64,000 nt of DNA from NCBI RefSeq assembly GCF_954871325.1, contig NC_088775.1, positions 34,511,561 to 34,575,560 of the forward strand, written 5' to 3'. Numbering within the stretch: the stretch's first letter is position 1; each line of letters begins with the position of its first letter. The position numbers and the translations under genes are program-made. This DNA is from Gordionus sp. m RMFG-2023 (lineage: Eukaryota > Nematomorpha > Gordioida > Chordodea > Parachordodidae). The notes beneath the pieces were generated by a model that was not told the origin of the DNA, searched no databases, and saw only the letters and a program-made list of their open reading frames with translations. Positions 47,290 through 60,100 of this stretch are shown here, piece after piece.

Positions 47290-50180
47290 AAAATGTTTCT
47301 TAGGAATAATTATATTTTGTATGTTTTGAGCTAATTTTTCAATCATCTCATCCTTGCTTGGCGTTAAATGCCTATGAATATTCAAAAGATCAAAACTATT
47401 CAATCTAATTTCAGAAGTTTTACTTCATAGGTATGTTTTTCAGAGACTTGCTGGCCCGGCCCCCGGGACTGACCGTATTTTAATTTTTTTAAGTATACCC
47501 GGGCCGAGCCCAAAATTTTTTTCAAAAAAACACCCAGCTGGGCCTGAAATTTTTTTTATTAAAAAATATCCAGGCTGGGCTATATATTTTAAAACCGAAT
47601 ATTTGAAATCGCCATTATTAGCTATAAAAATCAAAAATAAATATAATATATTTTAGAAAATTCGGGCTGGGATTGAAGCCAAAAACCCGGGCCGGGCCTG
47701 AAAATTTAAAAAAAAAACCCGAACAGGGTCGAAAAAAATTTTGAAAATGAAATCCGGGCCGTGCCCTGCAATTGGTACCTCTGCAGGGCTCTGTTATTCT
47801 TCTTAAAAAGAGAATGTTCTCACATTAGTTTTTTAATGGGAAGAGTTGCTAATATATTTATAACCATTTTAATACATTGGGAATATAATCTAAATGTGTT
47901 TGAAATAATGCAATGCATCCATAGCATTTTTTGGGACTATATCAACCATAGTTAATCTTTTAATCATAGTTATTCAGCTAATAAGGCATCATAAGATACT
48001 TTAATATCTTCAAGATAAATTTAATAAATATTTATTTTTTTTCAATCACCATCTGAAAAAGGTTGAAGGCTTTTATGGAAGTTCTGCAGATTGGTAAGTG
48101 CTGCATGATGAATTAAAAACCATTCATTTATTTGAGTTATAAATATATCTAAGAGTTGAGACATCTGTTTTATAATTCTTCTACTGATCCTGTATTAATG
48201 TTTTGACGATGAGCTTGCTTGCTGCAAGTCAAGGGGGACAAATATTAAACACGTATAGCTCTGCCTTTGACTCAACAATAATATATAAAATATGAATTTC
48301 TTCATCAATATTAGCTCTAATTTCCTTGAGTTCGAATAAAATTCTCTCCGGTTACCTCATCTTCTTAATCAAGTCAATTTTGAAAAGTATTACATAAAAT
48401 AGTTGTATAATTAAATAATACATTCTAATGAGAAAATATATTTGGAATAAGTATTGAATCCAATAATTTTCTTGCTTCTGAGGAAATATTTTCTTCAAAC
48501 CATTATGAAATTTCAGTAATAGCATTAATAATCGACTCTTCTAACTCCATAAAAGCTGTTATTGCTTGATGGCGGCGACTCGATCTCGTTGGACAAGCTT
48601 GCAATTTCTTTCTCCAAGGAGTTTCAGAGATAATTATTATTTGACCTAGAAATTTAGATAAATATTACGCCACTAATATTTGAAAATAATTGGTAAATTA
48701 CGCCAAGGAAAACTTGAAATCGAAATTAATTGATAAAATAACTTAGTAGATGAATTGATAAATAAATGTAATTAAATATATATGAGATAGGAATAAATAT
48801 TAACAAATATAAATTAATATTAACAAAATATTTTTGAAAAATATAATCCGGCATCTGCATTTTTTGGCTTGGGGGGGGGCAGATTTTATAATTGAAACTT
48901 CTACCATTTAAATCCAAGAAATGTTTCAAAATATATTATTTCACATTCCATACATTTGCAAACTAAAACGTTTGTTACCAATCTCCTTTTTTATTAAATT
49001 CCTGATCTGATCAAGAACAACATCTATAACTTTGTTAACAGTTGTTTTCGACAACAAGTTTATGAGAGAACCTCTTCCCTTTGATTTTGATTTTTCAGAG
49101 AGTTTAACTTTTCTTTTCTACGTTTGCTCTTTAAAATAGCCTTCTCTAAATGATCTCTTAATATTTGATAATTTTTTGATATAATACGAATCATTTCCAG
49201 GAAATACCCATGATTCAAATTTTCATTTTCAAAGTGGCTAAGTGTTTCAGTAATATTTGATCCTCTATAGGGTAAGTTTTGTTTGCCTAAAAACTTTATT
49301 ATTTCAAATATTTGTTTTATTATGTGGACATTGCTATAAATTTGTCGATTTTTTTCATTTAATATTTTAATACTAATTGAATTATCAAATGATTTATTTT
49401 TTGATGATCTGAGTTAGGCCTCGACAGCACTAATATGTACTTTTGTTTCATGTATTTTAATTACTGAATACATATGACGAAAATGTTGAGCCTGTTGTAA
49501 AAGTGTTTTCACATACTGCAGCCAGGCAGATTGAGCAGTACACAGCTTTGGCTTTATTGCACATTAGTTCTATTGTAAACCATTTTATAGGTATTTTTTC
49601 ATTCATTACCATTCGATAATATAATTTATCACATTTACTATTTATAGGTTGTATAGGATGTTGCATTAAGAATGCAAGTTTTTGTAGTATAGTAGCTGTT
49701 AATTGCAGCTTAAAATTTTCATGTTTATGCATATCCAATTCTGATAATCCACTTTGTGAAATATCTAAAGGCATTATTGATGTAGTTGCTTCTGACAAGT
49801 GTGAGGATAATAAAGATGGAATTGCTGTAATTGTAGATAATGTATTTTCAGGGTGTGTGAATGATTTATCTGCTGTAATGGTTGGTATTATAGATATAGG
49901 TGGGTGTGGCAATGATTGAACTGATGCAATAATAAAAGAAGATTTTGCAGATAATGTAGTTGTTTCAGGTAGATGTGAATGGGAGGTAGTTGCTGATATT
50001 CCTAAAATAATAGATTTTTTAATATGAAGTACTAGTATTATAAATACTTGGTACTGATTTATCAAAGAAAGATAATTTAAGTTGTTTTGGATCAGCACCA
50101 GCTGCTTTGAGACAAGCAACATCTTTTTCTCTTAATTTTTTAGCTCCACCCTTAAATTTCCTTTTGGCATTTCTATGCAT
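47290..50180 (-). pseudogene. ZMYM/DUF4371-type hAT transposase, multiply interrupted
   Basis: Order on the minus strand: KFKGGAKKLREKDVACLKAA and LSFFD (about 50150-50060) are the typical N-terminal basic leader. A Ser/Thr-rich linker follows, then IPIKWFTIELMCNKAKAVYC with SICLA (about 49600-49530), the TTF-type zinc-finger region. LSHFENENLNHGYFLEMIRI (about 49240) and LSKTTVNKVIDVVLDQIRNL (about 49030) are the DUF4371 start. TRSSRRHQAITAFMELEES (about 48590) is the 'tRW..R..av.al' block. IPNVLKMVINILATLPI (about 47870) leads to the MITE, and RLNSFDLLNIHRHLTPSKDE (about 47390-47320) is the C-terminus. Stops and shifts throughout show it is dead. Confidence 0.75.
47441..47793. mobile_element. 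MITE of the CAGAGA / GGCCCGG family, 353 bp
   Basis: The left end CAGAGACTTGCTGGCCCGGC and the right end, reversed, CAGAGCCCTGCAGAGGTACC match the ends of the hAT at 16200-17831, including the CTGCAGAGGTACCATTTG-like inner part. CCGGGCC motifs line both ends. The flanking octamers ATGTTTTT and TTATTCTT agree at only five positions. It separates the ATLPI and RLN blocks of the surrounding transposase. No coding capacity. Confidence 0.85.
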
Positions 50181-51452
50181 GATAATATAAAAATTTATTA
50201 TTATTAATTTATAACTTAAGGCTAAAAAAAATATTACAAGATGTGAACTGGAAATTCAAATAATTTTATGGATGAACCAGCCAGTAATAATAAAAAAACA
50301 TTAATTACTATCTATGGGTTATGAAATATAAATAAGTTTACTTTTGACTTTTTACATACATTTCAAAAAATAGCTATATAAATATTAAATTAGATTTGTT
50401 TGCAAATGATTAGTAAATTGTTGCAATCCAAATATTAGGTGAGATTTTAACAATCTGTGTTCGTTGAGTTAAGCTTAGTTAGTAATAATATAGTAAAATA
50501 ACAATAAATTAATATTAAAAGAAACTTTAGAAAATCAAATTGATCAAAAATTTATTTATTAAAATTATTATTATACCTGGATTTTATTTAATTTCTTTTC
50601 TTGAAATAAGAACAATACAATAACAAAAGTTTGCTATATTATTTCTACAATAAATTAATGTATAAAAATATAATATAATAAATTAATTAAAACTTAATTT
50701 ACACTCTACTCGTAGTCAAGCTCAAAAGGAAGCGATTCACTTCATTCGAAAAAAAACAAGAAAAAGCACGTGATAATGATGTATAGCGTCAAGCGACGTT
50801 ATTAATATTTTATGAATTCAAATATAGTAAATTAAATGATAATAGAAAATATTATGGACATAATAATATTATTATTTTTCTAATCGGCCTCTTTTTTTAT
50901 ATTTTCCTCCGATCGGCCTCAAAATCGACATTTTCTCGCGGCCTCGTGGGCAAAATGCCCACCGGGTCTTATGGCCAGTCCGCCCCTGCAAATCTAAGAT
51001 CTTTGAAAGATTATTTTGGTTTTATTTTGGAAGTTTTTTTTTAATGTTTCATTTCTTTTCTTTTGAAATATTACAATGTTCTTTTTTAAAATTTGTTTGG
51101 GTTTTGCTTTTGTTTTAATTTTTTATGGTAAAGATGCAAATAACTAATCGAATTTTTATTTCAGATTTGAGCTTAATATTTAGTAATTAATTTTCCTTTA
51201 TGATTAAAATGCGTAAATTCTATCTCATATTATAAAAAATGTGAAAAGCTTAGTATAAAGGCAAAAATGATTATAAAATAACAAAATAAGTTGTAATTTT
51301 CACAATTATTAGATAAAAATATACAGTAAATCACAATTATATAATGTCATTAATATTTGCTGTCTTTTATCGATTGAGATCCTAGTTTTCACCATCAACG
51401 TTATAATTAGGAGGAAAGTAGCCTAAATCTATATTATGCATAGGATGTTCAA

Positions 51453-51986
51453 TCAGGGGGTTTCGGTCATTGAGAGTATAAAGCTGAGATAATTGCATTT
51501 TGTTATAATTAGGGCTAAACTTTGGCGTATGTAGAATCCCTCATTAGCATCCTCGATCCTAGCAGAGATCCGTTTTACCAGCTCCTTAAAGGTCGGGGCA
51601 TGAGAGCCGAGCGATGCTAGAGTTGTGGCCATTAGTGGTAGGAATGTATAGTTGGCAGGTAGCGATGGTGAATTAAGTGAGATTATTTGTCTCGGCGTAT
51701 ATTGGAAGGGGCAAGAAGATTGATACATGAGAATTTCCAGATTAGGAAATTCCCCCCTCTTCCAAGGGATCATGGTAGAACCATCAAACCGCTTACCATC
51801 GGAATTGTAAAGACCAGTAGGTTCGAGGGCTAACGGGATGCCAGCAGATTTCAAGACCCTGGCAATAGTATCATTGTATTTTGAATGTCTAATGAATCTG
51901 CCTCTATAGAGCTTGCAGTGCAAAGAATGACGACCTTTGGAGTTAACTGATGTTTGCCAGAGGATACAGTGATAGGGTATCACCAT
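51453..51986 (-). pseudogene. C-terminal domain of the LINE-like element
   Basis: Here 177 open codons contain the conserved tail of this RT family. It reads CKLYRGRFIRHSKYNDTIAR, then LKSAGIPLALEPTGLYNSDG and KRFDGSTMIPWKRGEFPNLE. The family pattern is 'RH..iNd...rAl.saGIPs.lEP.GL.r.DGKrPDG.t..pW..Gr', where the DGKRxDG box and following D/E residues look like a nuclease-type fold. Later residues include YTFLPLMATTLASLGSHAPT ('f.P.a.eT.G..g..a'). The acidic residue after the tryptophan block seems changed. The MITE at 51987 cuts the frame from the RT part. Confidence 0.7.
51979..51986. repeat. Target site duplication ATCACCAT, left copy
   Basis: Seven of eight bases match ATAACCAT at 52197-52204 beyond the other end of the fold-back MITE. 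Confidence 0.8.
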
Positions 51987-52196
51987 TAGTGTTGTTAAAA
52001 AGCCTGATTTGGCCGATTTTTAAATACGGCCCGATTAAGATTTTAACCAAAATAATATTGTATAAGCCTCAAGATTTGGATAGACCAAACCTTTCTACCA
52101 TCTATGACCAATATTACCAGGCTTGCACAATATTATTTGGTTATTTAATCGGGCTGTTTTATAAATTTGACCCGAATCGGGCTTTTAACAACACTA
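51987..52196. mobile_element. Fold-back MITE, TAGTGTTGTTAA family, 210 bp
   Basis: The ends are TAGTGTTGTTAAAAAGCC and its inverted partner, followed by inverted pieces with GATTTGGCC and GACCCGAATC, so most of the element can fold on itself. An 8-bp duplication with one mismatch flanks it. Relatives lie at 30885-31035 and 31709-31928. It inserted into the LINE-like element. Confidence 0.9.
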
Positions 52197-54540
52197 ATAA
52201 CCATACGATGGGTAGCTCATCATTGCTTAGGAGCTGATCAAGGTTTCGCGATGGGAAAGTCTTGAGAAATTCATACTCGCTGTCTGCGGATATGGAGAAG
52301 AGTAGATAATGGTTTTCGGGATGTCTCCTCGATTTAATGTATGCAACGGAGTTGCCAACTAGAGGTTTATCCTAGTCCAGTAGTGCCAATGAGGGAGGAT
52401 CGACTAATAAGAGAGACTTCCATAGATCAATTGTCTGTAGAAGAAAGGGGTCAGGATATTTTGTGAGTGTGTGCATGATGGGCTCGCAATAGAGGAGAGA
52501 GAATATGAACGCACTAACGGAAAATAGGGAGGGGCCATTGTCACCGGATTTGGTTGGTAAGGTAGCCTGTAAGTATTTCTGTGGCGTTTAATCTCGAGCT
52601 CATGCGCAGCGAGGTTGTCATCATATTGAAAGATTCGCGACGATCGGAGTATATATAAAATTGGAATTAGAAGTTAGTTCTTCAATAGGAAGAAAGCTTG
52701 GTGGGCTGGGAGGCGGGATAGTTTATCGCAGATGAGGAATATCTCTAGTGAAATATCGGCAGGAATTTGATAAAGGACTCGTCTGTGCCTACTGGAGATC
52801 CTAGATGTCTCAAAGAGTTCAATGGTGTATGATTAATTGTAAGATAGTGATTAAGGTCATCTAAGGGGACAATCTTCACTCTTGTCTGGATTAATTCACA
52901 GTCCCAAACTGCTCTCGTTGGATTTTAATATCTAGATTACTCATCACTTTATCCGGTAGGCCGACTTGTATACCATTGTCGATATACAAATTATAAAGGT
53001 TTAACTTGCATTGGTCATTTATGCCTCATATCTGGTCATTAATGCCCAGACAGAACAAAAAGCAACCTAGAGGGTCACCTTGTTGTATTCCATCGCTAGA
53101 AGGAATCAATCTATCTCCTCCAAATTGAAGGTGCGAGGGACTAGCATAACAATCGAAGATAAATTGTGAGTATTCTGGGTAGAGGGTGAGGAAAGAATTT
53201 AGAAACTCTCTACGCCTTAGAGATTTAAAGGCGTTCAGAAAGTCTATTTTAACTAGGATATCGGGTCTATTTATAAATACATCCAGATCATGTGAAGGGA
53301 TACCTCACATGCACATTTCACGTTAACCCCTAATTGATACGGGCACAGGTGATTGGATATTGTGAACAATATTCTGCTTATTACTAGCTTGGCGGTAATT
53401 GGCGCCAAGTGCTTCCAATAACGATAGAGTGAATACCTTTATTAGGTTTATGGAGTGCAATGAGCTTAGCTCTGTAGGAGTGGACATTGGTGGGTGGTAT
53501 GTCTCCAGTACGTATATAGTTGATGAGTTGGGTATTTTCTTCCAAAACTTCGCAGTGTGATGTAAGATGCAGTTAGATCCTATAGGAATATTGGACGAAA
53601 CCCATCAAACCTATGTGAAGAATCGAGAAGAGCTTGATAAGTTATTTGATCATAGCGATCCAGCTTATTGTCAGAGGTTGCCAGGCGTATGGCGGATTTA
53701 ACTTTCAGGTTATCCAGTTTTTTAGATATTAGCTTGGCCTTGGTGAGCAGGTCATTTTTGTAATATATATTTTTATCTTTATCATCACCCTTAAAGAATG
53801 TGAAATGTAATAAATGGATACGAGATAGATAGTTGTATTCTTAGTGTGTTGTGTCAGGGTTTTTTGCTGGCAGGATCAGGAACTTGTAAGGTAATAAAGG
53901 CAAATGACAGGTTGTCCAGCCAGTGTTTTACAGATGAATAATTATTTATCAAGGAAATCAAGTTATTCGACATGTGTCTCGCACTTAAAGCCTTGCTCCC
54001 TTAGGTATTCACGAAATGACGAATGGTTTTGGTGTCACTAAAAATATTTCTACATTTGTGGAGTCAGCTGGATCAAACGTGAAACATTTGTTCCAGTGGA
54101 GACAGGAACTGTTGGGCTAGTAAGCACATCAGCCAATGAGGTTGGAATGTTGACTATGGGTTGTTTAGTTGTGAGGGCAAGGACAGAAACGGCATTAAGG
54201 GTTCGAGGAATGGCTGATGATAAGATGGGTAGCCCAGATTGAGGACACTTGATTTTCTGGTTTCGATGAGATGACAATAATCCCAATTTGGTTATTTTAA
54301 TAAGTTAATTATACAGTGGGCAGTTATATTTGGTATGTGCTGTGCTGAGGTTTGGTAGGCTCATGAATTGGAAAATTTTACCAGATTGAGGGTGAAGGTG
54401 AATATCATTATTGTTAAAATTCAAAATTGTGTTTATGGCTAATTGTATATATTGCTTTGTAAATTAAATTCATATAAGTAGAATGTGATGAAATTTATGT
54501 TCTTGACAGTGACCATCAATCATATAGTCCATTTACTAAT

Positions 54541-54897
54541 TGCAAAGTTTGTACCAGTTAAAAACCCTAAGTATATATATATATTTATTTAAAGTTTACC
54601 TTGCCCTTAAGTATATTTTTATTCTTCGCTAACCTTGTTCTTCAACACTAAAAAATGATAAGGCTCCTTATTTTTCAACTTTTCAAAATTAATGACACTA
54701 ATTATTTTTTATTTTTCTACTCTATATATATATCAACACAAATAATAATTTCTTTCTTTTTTTTAACAACGAATAAATAAAAAAATAACAAAAAATATTA
54801 AAAAAAACATTATTCTAATAAAAATCGATATTCTAATATTAAAAAAAATTATTTTAATAATAATCGATATTCTATAATTTATAATCCACTCATCACA
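54541..54897 (-). repeat. 3' LTR of the family B element (357 bp)
   Basis: On the minus strand it starts TGTGATGAGTGG and ends AACTTTGCA, giving TG..CA ends. Compared with the other LTR it shows a few substitutions and short indels in A/T runs. Confidence 0.93.
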
Positions 54898-57100
54898 GCT
54901 CACCTCTAGAAGAATCCGCTGTCATCCCTCTACGAATCAGAGATTAGATGGTCGAAGATATCGTCCCAGGTCTCGGAATACTCCTCCTCGTCTCGCATTA
55001 ATGCCCCCGTTCTTTCCTCCCAACCAACTCCCATCAAGTCTCGCCACGCATCCTCTTCAGATATTTCCTCACCAGTAGTCTCTTGTGAATCCGCCTCCCT
55101 TTGCTCCAGCCCTACTCCCCACTCATTCCACGGCGGCGTCACCCCCATTTCCTCCCCGGCATCCAATCCTAGCATATTCCTCTGTTCGTCCACCTCTCCC
55201 ACTCCCGCAGAATCTGACTGTTGCTATTGATCCCCCCATTCAGGTCACATCAACTCCATCGTCCCTTCCACAGCGTCCAATTCGAGCAAGCCCTCCTCGC
55301 TCCCTCCCGCAAAATCCGACAGTTGTTGATGATCCCACCACTCCGGCCACGTCCTCTGGTCTCCTCAGTAGTCTCCGGCGTTCTTCCGGCGTTCCTTGGG
55401 CACCACCTTCTCACATTCCTCTTTCTCCACATAAATGGCATATTCGTCGATCTCTCCGTCTCCTGGTTCCACCAATTCTACCTGATGACCGCCGACCCCC
55501 TTCCCCTCTGGACATCCACATTCTGGTGTCTGTCGGGGCGCCATCACATGTATCTCCACATCCTCGAAAATCCAGCTTCTGCTTACCGGCGTCATTTTTT
55601 CCAATACACGCTTAAAAAGTATTCAATCTATATACATATACATATCTTCTAACCCCCAACGCCACCCGACCCTTCCTTACACCCTCCTCACTTACATTTT
55701 TCCCTTTTTTCCCCTTAAAAAAATGACTTCCTCGCCTGTTCTATACAACTCTCTATGAAAAACAAACTGTCCCAAAACACTTACTAACCTCCCCAACCAA
55801 ACTTTCCCCTTTATGAATCTATTATTAAAAAAAATTTCTTTGAAAAAACATTTACCCCCACATTTAAGAACTCCCGATTTTTTCGGCCTCACACACAAAA
55901 ATTTCTAAAAAAAAACCCCATCCTACTTAGAAACACAAAAAAAAATGACCTTTTCCCTTAGTTAACGAACCTCTGCTTTCACCCGCCGAAACAAAAATAT
56001 ACCATCCAAAAACATAAAAACTTGTATCTCACTTAACAAATTTCTAATTTTACGGAACAAACAAAATACACTATTTAAACACATAAAAAAAACTTTTATC
56101 TCAATTAACAACTCTCTAATTCTCAACTCGGGAAAAATATTCCCTTTAAATACCTAAAAGAATTCACTTTAATTCACGAATCTCAGATTTTACAGACCGA
56201 AACAAATATACTATTTAAATACATGAAAAATTATTTTACCTTAAATTAAAGAATCTCCGATTTTACAAGCCTTAAAAAAATGATATACTTTATAATCCTA
56301 AATTACACAGTCACGTTTTCTAATTATAACACTATTTCTTACTTCACAATTTATTAACCCACCAAATCTACTCTTTTGACAACTTTTTCCCCAAATTTCC
56401 TAATTAATTACTTACTTATCTTGCCAAATTTATATATTTTTTTACCCCAAAACATTTTATATTTTACTCAAAACGACTGCCAACTTTATTTCGCTATAAA
56501 ATTTCTTTCACAAATTTTTCTTTATGCACCTGTTTAAAAATCTCAAACCAATTTCAATTATTTTCCTCCACTACCCCAAATTATTATTCGCACGATAACC
56601 TTGTTAAAATTAAAATTATTTAATAAGCCATATAAAAACTTTTTATTCTCAATTTCTCGATCTTAGTCCTGATTTTTTTTTTATATTGAACCTCACAATT
56701 CCACTTTTAAAAAAAACAAAACTGAGATGTTTCTACTTTCTCTTATTACAACAAAACTTCCTTTCTTAAACGGAGACCTTCCCCCCCCCCCCCCCGCTGC
56801 TTATCGTTCTACTACCCAAATTAAATACCACAAACCCAAAAAAATTCCAATCTTTCTTTCCCCAAAACCCTATATGACGCTTAATGGCTCATTACTCCCC
56901 ACTTTACATATATATATAACTTCCCTATTCCTTTCCCATTTATACACTTATTATTACTTTTCTTTCTCTTTTTCCTCTATTCTTTAATTAAATATATCCC
57001 TTGATAATCTTATTAAAATATTGAAAGGGAAACTACCGTTTAACGGTCTCATTCCTGCCCCATAATTTTACCTATATCTATCTTCATTGCTCCCTCTTTC
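54898..57100 (-). other. 3' part of the family B element: acidic coding-like stretch and purine-rich spacer
   Basis: Between integrase and the 3' LTR the minus strand is purine-rich for about 1.4 kb (55650-57100) with no long frame. Nearer the LTR (55604-54930) it has Glu/Asp/Gly/Trp-rich open segments such as GEEISEEDAWRDLMGVGWEE and RQTPECGCPEGKGVGGHQVE. The plus-strand frames here (55085-55652) are Pro/Ser-rich shadows of it. No env-like signal peptide or membrane segments are visible. Function unknown. Confidence 0.5.
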
Positions 57101-57130
57101 TGTACCCCTTCACTCTTAGAATTCCCTTTA

Positions 57131-60100
57131 TTACCCTCTCACCTTCCCCAAGACCCCTCTCAACTTCCCCGCTTCTACCCTTTTACGCAACTGATCATGA
57201 TGACGCACCCCCTCTCTTCCGTCCGCCAATTCTCTACTCACTTTTCGGCCCATATTCTCCAAAACTACTCCAGCATCCCACTTCTTATTACTGTTGAATA
57301 TCCGCGCCCATACTGCCTGCCCTACCATAAACTCTGGGGCCTTTCCCGTTTCTGTTAACTCTCCATTCTGCGCGGCCGGTCTTAGCGAATCCAACCAAAT
57401 CTTGGTTCTCCTTCCCAAAAACTTTTCTGCCGGCGATGGCTCCTCCCCCTTTCGGCTATTATTATAATATGCCACCGCTACCCATATTTCTCCGCCTCCA
57501 TCCTTTGACTTTCTTAACCAATTCTTGACTATCGCCACCATCCTTTCCGCCTGTCCATTCGAACTCGGATGGTAAGGCGGCGCTAAAATATGTTTCGCTC
57601 CCGTTTGTGCACAAAAGCCCCAGAATTGCTTGCTGATAAAAGCCGGACCCCCATCTGATACTATTGTTGTAGCCACTCCAAATTTAGCTCATAGATTTTT
57701 TAATACTCTTATCACTACCTGAGTCGTTAACCCCTTCACCTCCTCATATTCTATCCACTTTGAGAATGCATCGACCGCCAATATATACATCTTGTGATCG
57801 AAGTCAAAAAAGTCTAAATGAATTCGCTCCCAGGGCTGAGTTGTTTTCGGCCACACACTCTCCCTATCCTTTCTAAGCATCGGAGCCCCGGAATTACATC
57901 TAACACAAGCTCGACTGATATTCTCTATATCCTTATTCATCCCTGGCCACCATACATATTCCTGCCCCCATTGTTTCATTCTCTCCATTCCTTGATGTCC
58001 TGCATGGATCATGGCCATCATCGCTTCCCTTAATTTGAACGGTATAACACTTCTACTTCCTCGCACTAAACATTCATCTATGATCGCCAACTTCGTCTCT
58101 ATATATTTGAACGTTTTATCCCCATCTTGCCACGTTTTCCGTCCCTTTAGACATTCTTTGACTCGTCTCAACTCTCGATCCTTTAACGTTTCCCTTTTAT
58201 TGCCTCCCATGTCACCGGTCCCCCTTTTGATATTCCCGCCATCGCTCTAATTAATATGTGTTCGTCTCTTTCATCTCGCTCCTCCTGCTCCTTATCTCCG
58301 AAATCCTCCCCAGCTCCACATCTAGATAAAATATCCGGCAAATAATTTTCCTTCGTACGTCTATACTTCACTTGCACGTCAAAGCTGCCTACGAGCAATA
58401 GCCATCTTTGCAAGCGCGGCGACAGCACCAGCTTCTTGTTGTCCTTCTTAAACAGATGTACCAGCGGCTTATGGTCTGTATAAATAATAAACTTGCGCCT
58501 AATTAAATATTCTCTGCACTTCGTTAATCCAAAAATGACAGCTAGGGCCTCCTGCTCAATCACAGAATACCGAGTCTCCGCTGCCCTAAATATCCTTGAG
58601 AAGAATAACACCGGCCTTTCTAACCCATCAATACAATGTAACAAAGCTCCTCCTACCCCTTTACTAGACACGTCGACCGCCACAAACACCTCCAATTCGT
58701 TGTTGAAGCACACTAAAATAGGTTCCTTTCCAATCCTGCATTTCAGTTCTTTAAATGCCACCTCCTTGTACATTCAAATTTCTCTCCTTTCCCCAGCAAA
58801 TGTTTTAATGGCGACGTTATTTGAGCAAAGCTATCCACGAACCGATGATAATGTTGACCATTCCCAAAAAGGCTTGCACTTCCGCCTTATTACCAGGTCT
58901 TATCATATTATTAATGCCCTTCATATTCTTGTCCAAGGGTCTCACCTCTTTTCCCGTAATTTTATGTCCCAGATATATCACTTCCTCAACTCCCATCACA
59001 CTTTTCTCCGCACTGGCCCGCAATCCTTTCTCTCTTATTCTTCTAAACAATTCCTCCAATCTCGGCTCATGCTGTTCCGGCGTCCTTCCAGTCACCAACA
59101 CATCATCCATATAATAAAAGACCCCCTCCATTCCCTGGAACACAGCCGCCATTGTTCGTTAAAAAATGGGCGCTGAGACGCTAAGTCCAAATGGTAATCT
59201 ACAAAATGCAAACAATTTAGGCGTAGTAATGGTCAATAATTCCCTTGTCTCTGCTTTTACGCGCAACTGCAAATAAGCATTGGAGAAATCAACCTTTGAA
59301 AAATAAATACTTCCCCTTAAACTGGCCAATATTTCCTCAATTCGCGGCAACGGATATTTGACCTCCGCAACCCACGGATTCAGCCTGACCCGAAAATCAG
59401 CGCATAGACGAAGTTTCCATTTGCTTTCTTCACTGGTACTAATGGGGTCGCCCTTCACTGTATTCTACGGGACATACAATACCTTTCCTTACCCATTGAT
59501 CCAACTCCATTTCTACTTCCCTTCGCCATTCAAATGGTATCCGTCGCAACGCACAAAACTTGGGAATATAACCATCCTTTAATTTAATATCAACTTCATA
59601 ATCCTGGAGGCAACCTAAATCTTCATCAAAAATCTCCTGATAACTTTGGACTAATCTCCGAACTCCCTCTTGCACTTTGTTCATTTCCAATATCCTTCCT
59701 TCCTCTTCATTAACTAGCAAATCCTCTTCACTGTGTTGGGACGCAAGCCTCACCACCTCCTGATTTTCTTGAGGCGTCTCCCTTGTTTCACTCCTTGACG
59801 GTTCTATTTCGCTCATTACCGGGTCTTCCCTTGTTACGCTCCTTGGGTCACTTCCCCTTGTTTCGCTCCTTGGAACGGCTTCTCTTGTTATGCTCCCTGG
59901 GTTATTTCCCTTTGTTTCGCTCCTTGAGTCTTCTCTTGTTACGCTCCTTGGGTTATTTCCCTTTGTTTCGCTCCTCGGGTCCTCTCTTGTTACGCTCCTT
60001 GGGTTATATCCCTCTGTTCCGCTCCTTGGGTCTTCTCTCGTTACGCTCCTTGGGTTATTTCCCTTTGTTTCGCCCCTAGAATGATTTCTATTTATTTCGC

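Larger units (their letters stand above)
46913..50988 (-). mobile_element. Decayed hAT of the ZMYM / DUF4371 type
   Basis: The left end reads CAGGCGCGTAAGCTGGAATT and then a G run. The right end reversed reads CAGGGGCGGACTGGCCATAA, a widespread hAT terminus. The octamers outside differ, so the two ends may belong to different insertions. A broken transposase lies on the minus strand from about 50180 to 47290. A CAGAGA-type MITE (47441-47793) and possibly another small insertion near 48640-48930 (a G-run terminus close to 48870) interrupt it. Confidence 0.7.
51380..54360 (-). mobile_element. LINE-like (non-LTR type) retroelement remnant
   Basis: Minus-strand pieces follow the order of an invertebrate RT family. 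ALHKPNKGIHSIVIGSTWRQ (about 53450) is 'vAL.Kp.GgiRPIavG.tlRrl'. DILVKIDFLNAFKSLRRREF (about 53260) is RT motif A. GGDRLIPSSDGIQQGDPLGC with FLFCL (about 53110-53050) is motif B. LYIDNGIQVGLPDKV (about 52995) is motif C with DN in place of DD. A long C-terminal region and the ORF at 51986-51453 close it. Upstream, 54286-54050 and on to about 54360 hold N-terminal coding with a possible finger (TKYNCPLYN). The frames are broken repeatedly and a MITE splits it. A fragment of the same RT family is at 41910-42340. Confidence 0.78.

Noticed and set aside
46913-50988. Treating both ends as one intact hAT insertion
   Set aside because: The octamers outside (GATTGGAG and CAAATCTA) do not match and the terminal repeats differ, so a single insertion is not shown.
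55085-55652. Plus-strand Pro/Ser-rich frames of 143-176 codons
   Set aside because: They lie opposite the acidic minus-strand stretch of the family B element, in an element transcribed on the minus strand, and show no domain.
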